Positions 34,085-45,900 of a stretch of 64,000 nt of DNA are shown here, piece after piece (within the stretch, counting starts at the first letter, position 1; each line of letters opens with the position of its first letter). The position numbers and the translations under genes were made by a program. The stretch spans positions 9,104,449 to 9,168,448 of the forward strand of contig NC_132891.1 of the NCBI RefSeq assembly GCF_030463535.1, given 5' to 3'. The notes under the pieces were generated by a model, which did no database searches, was not told the origin of the DNA, and was given only the letters and a program-made list of their open reading frames with translations. This stretch comes from Salminus brasiliensis. Lineage: Eukaryota; Chordata; Actinopteri; Characiformes; Bryconidae.

Positions 34085-34205
34085 CCCGCCCCCTCCCCAC
34101 CTCTTCCCGCCCCTTCAAGCCCCAGCCCACATGCTTTAAAGGCTGTAAATCTGGCAGTCAGTCTCAGTTTAAGCTTCAGTCAGGACCCCTACTCCACACT
34201 CACAA
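34085..34205 (+). promoter_or_regulatory. tnfrsf9: tnfrsf9 core promoter and non-coding exon 1
   Basis: C-rich GC-box-like stretches (CCCGCCCCCTCCCC near 34085 and CCCGCCCC near 34106), a TATA-like TTTAAAG at 34136-34141, and about 30 bases later a short leader that ends at a good donor (CACAA|GTAAGG, 34205/34206). The coding exon begins at an acceptor (CACAG, 34509) one base before the ATG, so a separate 5' UTR exon is required. Exon 1 is estimated at 34166-34205. Confidence 0.5.
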
Positions 34206-34510
34206 GTAAGGCAATATTTCACCACTTTAACATTATTAACTCAAAGAGTAGAACTGATTCTGTTTTTAGCAGCTTTTAGGAAAATCAATACTGTCTGATA
34301 TTTAACTTATTTTAAATGTACTACTGTACATTGAACACACATTTGAAGAGAAATAATGAAAGTGGATGTTCCAGGTATCGTCATTTTTCTACATTATACC
34401 AGGCACAAAATGAAAGCAAGCCTCAGGAGTTGTGTGGTGAATCACTCCAGGTTTTAATTTATGTTTTGTTTTGTTTTTTTTGTTGTTTTTTATGCAATTC
34501 GTCACACAGG

Positions 34511-35035
34511 ATGAGCATGCTTTTCATCTTGTGGAGCCTGTGTCATCTCCTGCTCTTTGGCAGTCTGTTTGAGCCCAGTGAGGGAATCTACATTGGCTGC
34601 TCTGACTGGCACGCGTCTGAACATGGCAAAGTGTGCTGTGTAAAATGCCATCCAGGTAGATCTAATTCAAGTGCAGTGTGGCAGTGTGTGATTATTTCAG
34701 CACACACTATGTTGTTTTATGCTCTGAACTGTATTATGTATACAATACCTATGCCTTATTTCTGCTGCCAGTTGAACTCACATTAGAATGCTTGTATGAA
34801 CTGTATCTGGATAATCAACTGCAGGTGGCGTCAAAACGGTTTTTATAAGGCAAATGGGATTTGTGAAGCTCACATGCCAACACAAGTTGTTGCAGTTCAG
34901 AATACTGACAGTAAATATGTGTCTGTGCAGCAGGGATGGCCCAGATCTCCAGGAGCAGGATATGCCTTAATTTAAATACATTTAATAGACTTACTGCAAA
35001 TGTCCAGAAAACTGGATTTGGCAGTGTATGTATGA

Positions 35036-35071
<36 letters not shown>

Positions 35072-37571
35072 AAATGCAACCACCATCCTTTCTCCCTTGT
35101 TGTATGTATCTTGCACTGAGATGCTGAGTAAACCTCATCAGTCAATACTACATGCACACTTTAGCATGAGTAAAAATATAAGGTGTGTTTGTGTATGTTT
35201 GTAGGAAACCGCTTGGTGAAGCAGTGTGGAACAGACCCTACCCAGCTCTGTAAACCCTGTGAAGCTAATACTTTCACCACCAACCCTACAAAGAAGTTCT
35301 GTGACGTATGCACTGTATGCCCAGGTATGCCAGCTAACAAACACTTCCCTGTGGATCCCAGGCCTTCAAATCTGGACCTTACATCCTGTTTCCAGTCCTG
35401 AATTCTGTTCGCACTGGATGCTTAGGGAACAGTTAGTGTAATTGATTGGCCACACAGTTTAACACCTACCAAGGATTACCCAACCCAGGACTGGAAACTG
35501 GATTCAAGATCCAGAGTTGAAGACATCTCCTGAAAGCAAAGAGCCTTCAGTGTTTGATACTGTGTAGAGATGGAAAATCCAGGTATCCAGAGAGTAGTAA
35601 TTCACCCCATGATTTTGCTCCAAGTGCTTGGGCAGCTCTGCTGCAGCTTAGCTGCTGTATCCGAATTTTCCAGCTCTGATATTGTGATTATATTATTAAG
35701 CAGAAGTCCTTGTCATTAATGGGGAATTCCCCTGATTTTACAAACAACAACAACCTATTTAGCCTCATTCAGTTGTTGTTGTTATGCAAGTCATTCAGGG
35801 TGGTTTGATGTGAAATGGTTGATTGTAGAGAACCCTTCTGATTTCTTAATTTCTTCGGTGACTGGAACCTACATGCCAGCTTTTTATAGGTAATGATGAT
35901 TATGGTGGTAAAATAGTGGCAGCTGTTCTGTTCCAGGACTGCATATCCACTATGAATGGATTTTAGAAACTTTGCCTCATCAGGCGGCATATTTCTGGCC
36001 ATTTCTAGTTATAACTCTAGAACAGAAAAGAACAGCTCATATCAGACCAGTCTGAAAATATTGTTTATTACTTAATGATTGAAAAATACAGACTGTGGAA
36101 TTCCCGTTCATCGTCACTTCCTGAGTCACCAGACGCTAAAAGATGTGTAGATTGCAACTTTCTTCAACAGGAAGAGCAGTACTGTAAATATGTCATTCCC
36201 ATTCCTACAGATCCACAGTTCGTACAGAAACCCTGCAATGCCACCGCGGACACTGTGTGTGGCTGTAAAGGTGGCACTATCTGTGGAAACCAGCTATGCT
36301 CCTTCTGCGTGCAAGAATGCAGAAAAGGCCAGGAGCCAGAGAACCGTAAGAACCTCCCTAATAAAACTCCCAGACTCTTGTTTTCTGCATTCTAAGAGAC
36401 ACGAACACCTACACCTGATACGTGACCCTAAGTCTGAGGGAGTTTCCACTATTCGTCATACTTTCTAAGGGCTTTCTACTAAACCGACAAATCACTACCT
36501 TGGTAAACGACGCTGACATGTTCATGTTTTTTCTTGCACACATGCAGGAGGGTGCAGGGAATGTCCTGAGGGAACGTTCAATGACAAGATCCACAGCTTT
36601 TGTAGGCCTTGGAGAGCAAGGTAGACCTCTTTTACAGTGGATGTAGGTTCTAAACAGAAGACGCATCTGGCCATTTTTTGGCCTGAAATGAACCTTGCTT
36701 GACTTGCTGTTATTATCTGCTGTTTTTTTTTAGCTGTCCGAAAGGCAAGGTCTTTGTAGCCAAAGGTGATGCATTCAGTGACATTAAGTGCAGCGGTATC
36801 CCAAAAGGCCCCACTGTGACCCTTGTACCATTACTACCAGAAGGTAAGCATAATGAAACAGCATGCCTAATTGCATTATTGTATTAGATGCTACTGGAAG
36901 TAACCTGAACATGGACACACGAATGACACAAATTACCTTTGAATGTTTTAGAATCCAACACTGTAAAGACTTTGCCATTTATAACCAAAACAGGTAAGAG
37001 CATTATAACAGTGTTGTAATTATAACAGTGGTTGGGTGATATAATGCAATGTCTGTTAATTCTGTTAACAATGGTTGTTTTTTCTTTTTCACACAGAAAA
37101 CACTTTCTGGCCAATTGTTGGAATTGTTGCTGGCTTTTCTGTGACTGCCAGTGTCTTCATTTTACTTCTGGGGCTTTCTTACAAAAGGTCAAAAAAACAG
37201 ACCAAAGCACAGACCAAGGACCCAAAGCCAGAAACCCTTCTTCCAGGTAGAGTTTGGTACAATATTGACCTTTTGCTTCCGCCTAGGCACTACCAAGTGA
37301 TGTATAGTCATCGATCACACCCGCACTTCAACGTACTTTACGCCTCTTTACTCTGAGAAAATACCCATGACTCACAGCATTCTTCAAGGTCTTGTCTCTA
37401 CTGGCAGCCTAGCATGCTAATTTCTGTCCATCTGGTGTGTTTACAGAAGAGCTGAGAGTTGTAATGGTGCAGCAGGATGATGCGTGCAGCTTCCGTCAAC
37501 CAGAACAGGAGCAAGGAGGCAGCTTGGAGTCTATCGATTCGCAGGACTCAGAAACTAAGCTCCTAGCATGA
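34511..37571 (+). CDS. tnfrsf9: TNF receptor superfamily member 9 (CD137/4-1BB-like)
   Basis: Type I membrane co-stimulatory receptor of activated lymphocytes that signals through TRAF proteins to NF-kB. Coding exons: 34511-34655, 35205-35324, 36211-36345, 36548-36620, 36734-36843, 36952-36993, 37097-37246, 37447-37571, all GT-AG and in phase, giving 299 residues. Signal peptide at residues 1 to about 25 (LFILWSLCHLLLFGS), then Cys-rich repeats, one N-glycosylation site (CNAT), a Thr/Pro stalk, a membrane span at about 214-237 and a 60-residue tail. TNFRSF9 is indicated by CSFCVQECRKGQE, GTFNDKxxSFCRPW and the tail DDACSFRQPEQEQGG, which align with human 4-1BB (ECSMC..DCKQGQE, GTFNDQ..ICRPW, DGCSCRFPEEEEGG). 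No death domain. OX40 or GITR is a less likely reading. Intron phases are mostly 1, as usual for this family. Confidence 0.88.
35037..35066. repeat. (AT)n microsatellite
   Basis: About 14 AT units in tnfrsf9 intron between exons 34511-34655 and 35205-35324. Confidence 0.9.
37097..37246 (+). CDS. tnfrsf9: tnfrsf9 transmembrane exon
   Basis: Acceptor CACACAG, donor GTAGAG. Encodes ENTFW, the hydrophobic span PIVGIVAGFSVTASVFILLL, then a strongly basic stop-transfer stretch YKRSKKQTKAQTK. A single span with basic residues on the inner side supports the type I orientation. Confidence 0.88.
37447..37571 (+). CDS. tnfrsf9: tnfrsf9 cytoplasmic tail with TRAF-binding motif
   Basis: Last coding exon, stop TGA at 37569-37571. 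P-E-Q-E (37500-37511, residues 277-280) matches the major TRAF2 motif (P/S/A/T)x(Q/E)E. Unlike the human protein, which ends soon after the equivalent site, this tail continues 19 residues further with a Ser/Asp/Glu-rich end. Confidence 0.85.
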
Positions 37572-38739
37572 GCTTCAAGGACCACATCAGTTTCTGGTTG
37601 TACACCACAATTGGTGGGGAGCTGGTTTCTGGAGCAATGGCTGTTTCACTTCCATTGAGGCATACTATCTGCTTGAGAGGAAGGTCTGTTGCCTTCTACT
37701 GCTACCTTTAAAGCATTCCAAGAACAAGCATTGAGGCCTGCTAATGCTGGAAGGGGAAATCCATGGAGTTGTTGGTGTCCAGTGGTCGTTTTAACATGAA
37801 ACAACTTGGAGGCAACAAACTTAGCTAACCATGTGTTGAATGGGACATACAGATAAGCAGGGCCTTTGCACATTTCAATGTTGAATTTGAAGATCACATC
37901 ATTAGCAAGAACTGCAAAGACATCAAACTTTCAATGGAAGTCAATGTAAAAAAAATTTTCAAGCCATCTTGAAGCATTTCTGCTGGCCCATGGTGGTTCA
38001 TCATTCTCATTATGTTAAAAAAAGGAAATCCTTCACATTAAAACACATTTGAAAAGGCTTCTCGAGACCGACTAGCTTCTCAGCCACGTAGGAGTGTATA
38101 ATGTGAACCACAGTACAAGTACTGACACTTTGCATTGGAGTGGGCGTCACCTACGACCTACTGCGTCACATTTACAGGTCGCAGGCTTTTTGAAATACCC
38201 TGGTGGGCTTCCCCTAGTTTCCTGCTTTATATGGCAGTATTTTAAATGTCTTGTTCAAGAGTCAAAACTTCTTAAGAAAAACAATAGGGGAAAAAGCACA
38301 AAGCAAGCCTAGATTATGTAAATATAATACTGATTCTAAAAATAATGCAATGTCTTGAAATAGTGGGCGGTTGAGCAAAAAGGAAGTGTACATTTCCTGT
38401 AACAAGATAAGGGGAGCCTTGAGGGAGCACACGTGCTTTTTTAAAGGTCTGTTTCCTGGACATAAGGAGCACTATAGTAACACAGATGTAAAGCCAGTAG
38501 CTTTGACCTTACAGAAGGTTATATGGCTCATCGCAGACTTTTAAGACATGCTATTCCTGATACTATAATGTGAAAACAGTCTAAGAATAGGGTGGTCAGC
38601 AGTTTTGTAATATGAAGACTTTCCAGTGACTCAGAGGGAGTTTACAGATAAGGTGACCTGCCTGGCTTGTTGACGTCTACTACTGTGTTGAAGGATGATA
38701 TAGAGCATGGCTCAAAGGTCAGCATCGACCCTGTATTTT

Positions 38740-39090
38740 TATTTTCTTTACATCTACAAAGTTCAACCTCAGGAACAATTTTATGCTTTTTTTTTTTTTA
38801 CCATCTAAGCCATCCCAAACACATTCAGCGATGTTGAGGTCTGGACTCTGGGAGTGGCAGCAGATTGTTCGTTTGTCTTCATAAGAGCTTCTTGATCATC
38901 TCCACATCCTTAAAGACATACAGTACTGAGCCAACATGCGGAAGGACGGACACAAACACCTGTGGGTTTCTTCTGATCTGAAGCTTGATTAAAAACATGT
39001 GCCGTTTATCTGATAGAATCTGATGGGCCACCACCACTGCTCCTGTGTGGTCAACGCTGTATTCAGTAACTGGAAATGACGTCAATGGAG
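38740..39090. mobile_element. Tc1-type transposon fragment
   Basis: CAGCGATGTTGAGGTCTGGA is the complement of the PxxxPDLN-type transposase segment. ACATACAGTACTGAGCCAAC and GTGTGGTCAACGCTGTATTC are also repeat-like. No complete ends, no open frame. Confidence 0.4.
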
Positions 39091-39668
39091 GTGAAGGGTC
39101 TCTGACTACTCTATCTAGAGGGATCTCTACTACTCCTACTCATCTACTTGAAAATACAAGGTGTTCATACTTCAAGCATGAGTGTGCCACGGTGACTCAC
39201 CTGAGGTCACATTCTTCTGTTGGCTTAAGTTCAGCACTGGAACTGGTTTAGCTCCGATAAAGTTCTTCCTTAGCTGGTTTTACTTGGGAAAAACCACATG
39301 GACTTACAAGATAAAAAGGTAATTCCAGTAAACGACTCATCGAATGCATTCACTATTCATCTGTAAAGGACTGCGTGTGGATTGTTGTTACTGATCTAAA
39401 GGCCAAAGGAAGTATAGGCAGCTAACACCACCACATAGGAAAAACCCAGAAAACCCTTCAGTGATGGAGAACTGACCAATAGGGGCCATGCTGATATGGA
39501 AATGGCCACCTGATGATGTGGGAACAAAATACAAAAAAAGCCACTACAGAAAGCTGAAGGTCAGGCACTGGATACTGAACAATGTTAATGTCTACTGCTG
39601 CAGTGACTTTTTTATGACTGCAGAAGATACTGCTGATTATTGAACATTGTGAAATAAGACTTTTATCA

Positions 39669-39674
39669 AATAAA
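39669..39674 (+). other. tnfrsf9: Candidate tnfrsf9 poly(A) signal
   Basis: First AATAAA found after the tnfrsf9 stop, about 2.1 kb downstream, followed by a T/G-rich stretch (TGTGTTTATTTTTATT, TTGTATTATGTCTTG). The region between contains a Tc1-like fragment (38740-39090), so this is a candidate only. Confidence 0.3.
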
Positions 39675-39805
39675 TAAATGTGTTTATTTTTATTACAAAC
39701 AATGTTGTATTATGTCTTGTATTATCTGGTCCCTTTAACAGAAATTAACAGAAAATGAAGTAAAACTGCTCTCTACCTCCATATCTACATACCTTACATA
39801 TCCAT

Positions 39806-39975
39806 GGGGCAGTGGTAGCTCAGTGGTTAGAGCACCTGGTTATTGATGACAGGGTTGTGGGCTTGATCATCCTTCACCCTTCCTCCTTCCTGGGCACCAC
39901 AGCGATGACTGTCCACCATTGCTCACGGTGTTCACTGCACGGAAGGGGTGGCCAAATTCCATCTGTATCAATCAC
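39806..39975 (+). repeat. tRNA-derived SINE copy, decayed
   Basis: Starts GGGGCAGTGGTAGCTCAGTG with an A box like the copy at 61005, then GACAGGGTTGTGGGCTTGAT. The middle is rearranged and the 3' part (AAATTCCATCTGTATC) matches the copy at 31377. Confidence 0.65.
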
Positions 39976-40024
39976 ATGATGAATATGGTTGTCTGGTATC
40001 GTCTTGTCTAAACAGAGTTTTTTA

Positions 40025-40230
40025 GGAGGTTGGTTTGATGCAACAGATAACAACACTAACTTCCAATGAGCTACCACACCCTGTGGGGGACAGGGTTTGA
40101 TTCTCAGTCTGGGTGATTATGCTGTGTGACACCAGTAAGATTCCTTAGGCAAGACTCCCAACATTACATTGGCCTACCTCTGTAATATGAGTAACCGTGT
40201 AAGAGAGTTGGCTAAATGCTCCAAAATGTA
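40025..40230 (+). repeat. SINE-like repeat of a second type
   Basis: A tRNA-like head with GACAGGGTTTGATTCTCAG (B-box-like) is followed by CTGGGTGATTATGCTGTG and GTAAGAGAGTTGGCTAAATG. The body differs from the family at 61005. Confidence 0.5.
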
Positions 40231-40449
40231 CTACACTCTAAAGGAACTGGTGCAATAGTAGAACCCTTTTTAATGCTTTACAAAACCGTTTCTAAAACGA
40301 CGAGGGCTTTTTCGAGGAACCATTTACGCATTTAAAATTTGAGCTTGGAGTTGTTACGGGTCTACATAGAACCACTGTCTAGAGAACCTTTGAAGAACCT
40401 TTTTTCTAATATTAGAAATGCACCAAATTCATAGGCAAGTTAAAATACA

Positions 40450-40870
40450 TGACATGGACAAAAGTATTGGGTCACTTGCTCAATCAGTGTTTCTTCTGGA
40501 ATTAAGGGTATTAAAAGATGTTACTGTCTCTACTGCCCACAGAAGATGCAAGGAGCAAGTTCGTGAGGTCAGGAATGTTGGATGATCACCACCGCACCTC
40601 ACCCCCAACTTCTCAACTCATCCCAAAAGAGTCTGAGCATCAACGCTGGGGGACTTTGCACCCCTTTAGCCCACACCTGGTATTAGGCATCGTGCCAACA
40701 AGTTCATGTATATCTGCTTCAGAGAGCCCCATTATATTGGCAGTGCTTCTCTTCAGGGACTAGACAAGATGTGTGTGCTTTTGCACATGTGTGTCAGCAA
40801 TGGGTATAACTTAAAGTAGCTGAATGCAGTCTTTAGAAGGGGTGTCCACACACATTTGGACACAGTATAT
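40450..40870 (+). mobile_element. Short inverted-repeat element, nearly complete
   Basis: Left end CATGGACAAAAGTATTGGGT, right end GGTGTCCACACACATTTGGA then CACAGTATATG, so both inverted ends are kept. About 0.42 kb. It is the best full-length copy of this family here. Confidence 0.65.
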
Positions 40871-42101
40871 GAATTCAAAGCAATCACAGAAATTCATTTT
40901 GGACCAGTTTTGAGCATTTCTGTAGATCTATTCATCATCATGAGTTGCTTTCCCAAGATGAAGATATACTTTATAAAAACATGTCCATTTTTCATTTTTT
41001 AGATAGAAATAGTACAGAAATATTCCAAAATGACTTTCTACATGAAAGGTTGTTTACTTGCCCATAAAGTGTCCATTTTGAAGTTCTTAGGTAACAGTGA
41101 TAATGCAGAATGACACACATCCAGAATATAAAGAACAAACCTTTAATAAATACTCCCCCTCCACGGACTTCACTACAGAGATACAGGATCCCATGATACC
41201 CAATCACTCCATACAAGCTCAGTGCTGCCGAGAAATCTGACTAAAGTTCAGTTCCTAGAACTGAAAACCATTGTCTAAAGAGGATTTAGAATGAAGGAGT
41301 CAGAATGGGACATGTCCTGCACTTAGCAGAGCACAGGAAAAAATCCCTTCTCTTCTTCCTAGCTGTAGTCACCACAACAGACACCGGTTTGTACTTTGTT
41401 CAGTTTTTAGTATAAATATGCAAAGGAAATCAATAAGCCTTGTGCAGTAAGTGTGTTTTTCTTTTCGTTTCACAAACTATACAACGTGACAAAACAGGAT
41501 TCCTGTAGACGAGAAGTAATAATAATAGGAAAAAAGTTTGAGTCTGAAACTGCAGATAAGCAAGCACAGAGGAAACGGTTTCAGTTATGACAGGGATTTG
41601 TGTAATGTGATCTCCTCAGAATGACTCAAAAATGGTTTTCTAGGAATGTCACTGAACCATGGCATGTGGAAATACAGCATTAAGTTTGTTTTCTCAAAAG
41701 CGAAAATACAATGCAAAGTAAAATGAGTCAGGGCATTCCCAGTGCCACAAGCCCCCCATCGCTCTGCACACAAGTGCAAAGTTAAATAGATAAAAAATGA
41801 AACAGAAAATGACTAACACAAAAAGTACAGTGGAATATGATCGACACGGCAGATGAATTTTAAGCATGTTAACGTCCCTCTAGCGCATCCTCTTCACATG
41901 ACTGCAATCTGCTTCTACCCTGTTCTATTACAATATTATCTCAAGGGTAAAGTCTCCTCACTTCTACCAGAGAAAATGGAAGTAAAGGCTTGGGAAACCC
42001 CTTAGAAACATGCCCCTGTTCTCTCCTGCTTATGTAGGTGAGCTGTCTCCTGGTCTTCACGTGTCCACACTACTGATTGATGACCTTGACCAATGCCAGT
42101 T

Positions 42102-42937
42102 TCACTGCTGCTTACAGCTTTCCTTTGGTTTTGTGTTCTCCTTTTTCTCTTTGGACTTGACTCGTATTGGCTTGTCATTTTGACGCTTGGTGGGTTGCAC
42201 AAATGCAGGCTCTTCCACGTGGTCACATGAGCCGGTGTGTGGAGTGCCTTGGATTTGGCAGGGCCCTGTTAACACAACAATCCATTTACTGTTGAAAAAG
42301 TTTTTCATGTATAGGAGTGAACACTACAAAAAAAATTTTAAAATCCTACCAGAAACGTTCTGTCCTGCCAGCATGTTCTCTTTCCTGTGAAAGGTTGGAT
42401 CTAGTTCCTCAGCTATATTCCTGTACTGGTGCTGCTGCCTACAGTGACAAACAGTTTGTTGTGTGAAGTTAGTAGGTCAATTTAAATGCTTTTTAAGGCT
42501 TTAAACAAACAAACAAACAAATAAATAAAATTCAACCATAGAAATAAATAAATCAACTCAACCATAGCATGTATTAATTGTAATTGTACTCCCCCAGACT
42601 TATTCAAAAATCGAACATTCAAATTCTCCAAAAGTTTGTGGACACCCCTTCTAATGAATGCATTCAGCTGCTTTAAGTTGCACCCATTGCTGACCCACAC
42701 ACCCCAACACACCGTTTGTGACCATAGGTTAACCGCCAGTTGGAGATTTATGATCAGTGAACTTCTGCTGTTTAAGGCCTGATCATCTAAGGGCAGGATC
42801 TGCAGGAACCCTGTTTTAACTGACTGGAGGGCAATGACTTACGCAGCCATGGCAATGGGGCTGGGGGGCTGATGTTCTGGGGAGCATTCCTCAGTTGGAG
42901 AAAGAAGCCCCTCTGAGTCCAGTCTCTCTCTCTGCAC
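42102..42937 (-). CDS. ccdc50: ccdc50-like C-terminal exons and stop
   Basis: Exons 42937-42843, 42438-42350 and 42265-42102 encode VQRERLDSEGLLSPTEECSP, then NIAEELDPTFHRKENM, then a basic end VKSKEKKENTKPKESCKQQ with TGA at 42102-42104. NIAEELDPTF is close to the C-terminal motif of the long CCDC50 isoform. Confidence 0.85.
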
Positions 42938-45900
42938 CTGCAATACAGGCAGAACATTACACGATATCACACTCATGCACATACACAGCCAAGCGAGGTT
43001 CCAGATAAGGCCCATAAATAACACTACCGCACTACATACTGCTGTATTCCAGGAAGGGTATGTTTTCTTCCGTTACATGTTCTAAGTGCTCAAGTGGAGT
43101 CTAAGCTTTAGTTATATTGAGGAAATGGACTGCCGGGGCTATAATAATAACACCACCACCACCATCATCTCTTAAGCACGTTTGGACATTCATACGCGTT
43201 CGTGAGCCTGTGGCAAAAAAAATGATTACAGAAGGGAACATGTGAACCTCAAAACTGGCAGCTATACAGGAGAAGGAACCTTGTTAACTTTCGATGGAAG
43301 ACAAAATAAATATGTAAAAAAAATGTATTCCATTAAATTTCTTATAAAAATCTGACACAAGGTAAAAAACGACTGTCAGATTCACATAAAGTGAAAGGCA
43401 AAAAAAAAAGTTCTAAAGTTCTAAAGTTTTTGAATAACAATACACTAGGGCTGGGTGATATGATAAAAATATTACATCACAGTATTTTTTAAAGACATTT
43501 TCATGATAAACGATATTAATCACGATATACGTGAACACAGACAAAATGCATCAGTAGCAGCAGGTTCTTAAAAACTACTGTTCAAATACTCATACTGAGT
43601 ACAGTGATGTATATTCTGCTGTACGGCATCCAATCAAAAGTAACTAATTACACTGTTTGTAATGACGTGCTTTGTTAACGCATTAAGCACTGGCAATATC
43701 CACGATATGCTTAGAAAAGTCTATTGTGTACAACGATATGATAAAATATTGTCCTATTGCCCACCCCAACAATACCCTGAAAGAGAAGTAGGGAAGACGG
43801 ACAGAAGTAAATGGGCCATTCAGTTAAGGCAGCCTAAAAGATTTGTTATTTTTTGAGCTTTTACAATGGCGTTAAATGGCGTAGGAGAGCAGCGGTACCT
43901 GTCGGTCATAGACAGCTCCATCATCCGTCATTTCTCTGTACTCCCTCCCGGTCCCATAACCCTCCAGCTCTTGAGACCGCCGCTTAGCCTTTATCTCTTG
44001 CTTCTGCATAAAGCGTGCAATCTCCTGTTACAAAGAAATTAGGATGATGAGAAAAGATAGTGTGTCAACATAAGTCACTGATTCTCTAGTAACACAACTG
44101 TAGCAGATATCATAGATTGCTCACCTCATCTTGAGCAACCTGAGCTACTCTGAAGTCCCCTTCTGGGTAAGGTCTCTGGAAAGTAGGGGCTGACTGTGGA
44201 GCCTGAGGACAATTACGAAAAAAGAAAACGTATGGGCATATGGACATAACTGGCAGAATAAATCACGACGCCACAAAGTATGGAAGGAGACTGAGTTATC
44301 AGTATGGCATGTTCAGTGGTCCTGAAACTTGAGAAGCCCTTTGACTTCATAACTGTATTCCATTCGGGTTCTCTTACGCCTCTGAGCATTTTCTCCTCCT
44401 CTGCTTGCAGCCTGCGAGCTAGCTCTTCATCCAGCAGGACCTGCTCCAGCTCCCCCAAATCCAGAGAGGCTCCATTCCTTCTCAGCACGGGCTCTGTGGT
44501 AGAGGTAGCTTAGTTAGCATAAAACCATGATGGGGGAGTGCAGTAGCATGATAACTCATGCTACAGAGTATCAAAGAGAGGGGGATTTCACAGCCCACCA
44601 GCACCTGTAGCAGACCACACTGAATATACAATGAGGGGGATTCTGTATGAGGTCATTCCAACATAAAGAAAATGAGGTGGGCTGTGTGAACTTTATTTCT
44701 CAGATCTTTGTTTCTGTTTAAACGTGAGAACGTGCGTTATGCCTGAAAACAAGGTGTTTGTGAAGAGATTGATTTTATACAACACTGTACGTATAGTTAA
44801 TAGAGGGATTATAAAGTATATATAGTCAACTCTGGTACAGATACATACTTATTAAACGCTGGCTGTTTCGGGCACCCACTGTTATTTACTTTGTGTTAAG
44901 AAACCAATATTGACTACTGTTCGATATAACGTAAATCAGTAAATGCGGTAGGGACTGTGTATAACTTATTGTAAAGGGCCCATTAAAAAAAACAAAAACT
45001 ATTGCCTAAAGGAAATAGTTTGAGGAGTTTGCATGTAAAACGTAAAGTTTCAGAACACTCCCCAGACTATACAGGGTATGTACTAACTTCACGTTCCAGC
45101 TGAAACACGCCCTCTTTTGAAGCAGGGCTGCGTTAATAATAATAAAACAAATGCGATTATCTGCAAGATAAAGGCAATAGATATCCATGGATATCGATGT
45201 GTTGCCAGCTACCTGAGGCTCAAATCACACCAGTTCATAGGATAAAGCCTCATATCTGAGAGCACAAAGTCGAAGCACATTTAGCAGACTGGTTCATCAG
45301 AGTTTGTTTGCTCTCCCTTTTAACCGAACTTAGCAGGTCATTAAATCCGCAACTATGGTCTGTTTGGTTATATAAAAGGATAGCACTTTCCCATTTTTGT
45401 GTTTTAGTGGCATTCACACTGAACGCCAACGCTTCTACTCACTGTTAAAGTTATATATAATGTTTCATTCCAGCTTGCTTTTTGAACGAGGCACAATCCA
45501 GGGCAGCCAAACAGAACAGAGACCACTTACATTTAGCCTGTTTAATTCAAGGTATGAAAAGAGGCTGGAAAATGGCAATTTGTTCATGAACCCACACAAA
45601 CATTATAAGGCAATCTCAGGAAAGGAATATAATACATGAAAAGAGAAGAGGTCCTACAATCCAATGAGAAATGCAGAAATATTGGATCACCAAGAACACA
45701 AATGAGACAGGTAAAGAACAGGAACTTTTTAGTTTCAGGAATGTGCAAGAAAAGATACCATCCAGAGATAGGAGCAAGTCAAGCTAAAGATGAAGTCATC
45801 AAGCAAAGAAAGTCCTGCTGATCACAAAGCAAATTGATTAAAGATTTAGAACCATCCCCAAAATACGTAGAGGGGGCAACCAAGCAGAAGAACTTGGGAG

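Larger units (their letters stand above)
37572..42101. other. tnfrsf9 3' flank, intergenic repeats and ccdc50-like 3' UTR
   Basis: No exon recognised. It holds a Tc1-like fragment (38740-39090), two SINEs (39806-39975 and 40025-40230) and an inverted-repeat element (40450-40870). The ccdc50-like 3' UTR on the - strand runs down from 42101, probably to about 41.1 kb, where an ATTAAA is found (complement of 41142-41147). Confidence 0.5.
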
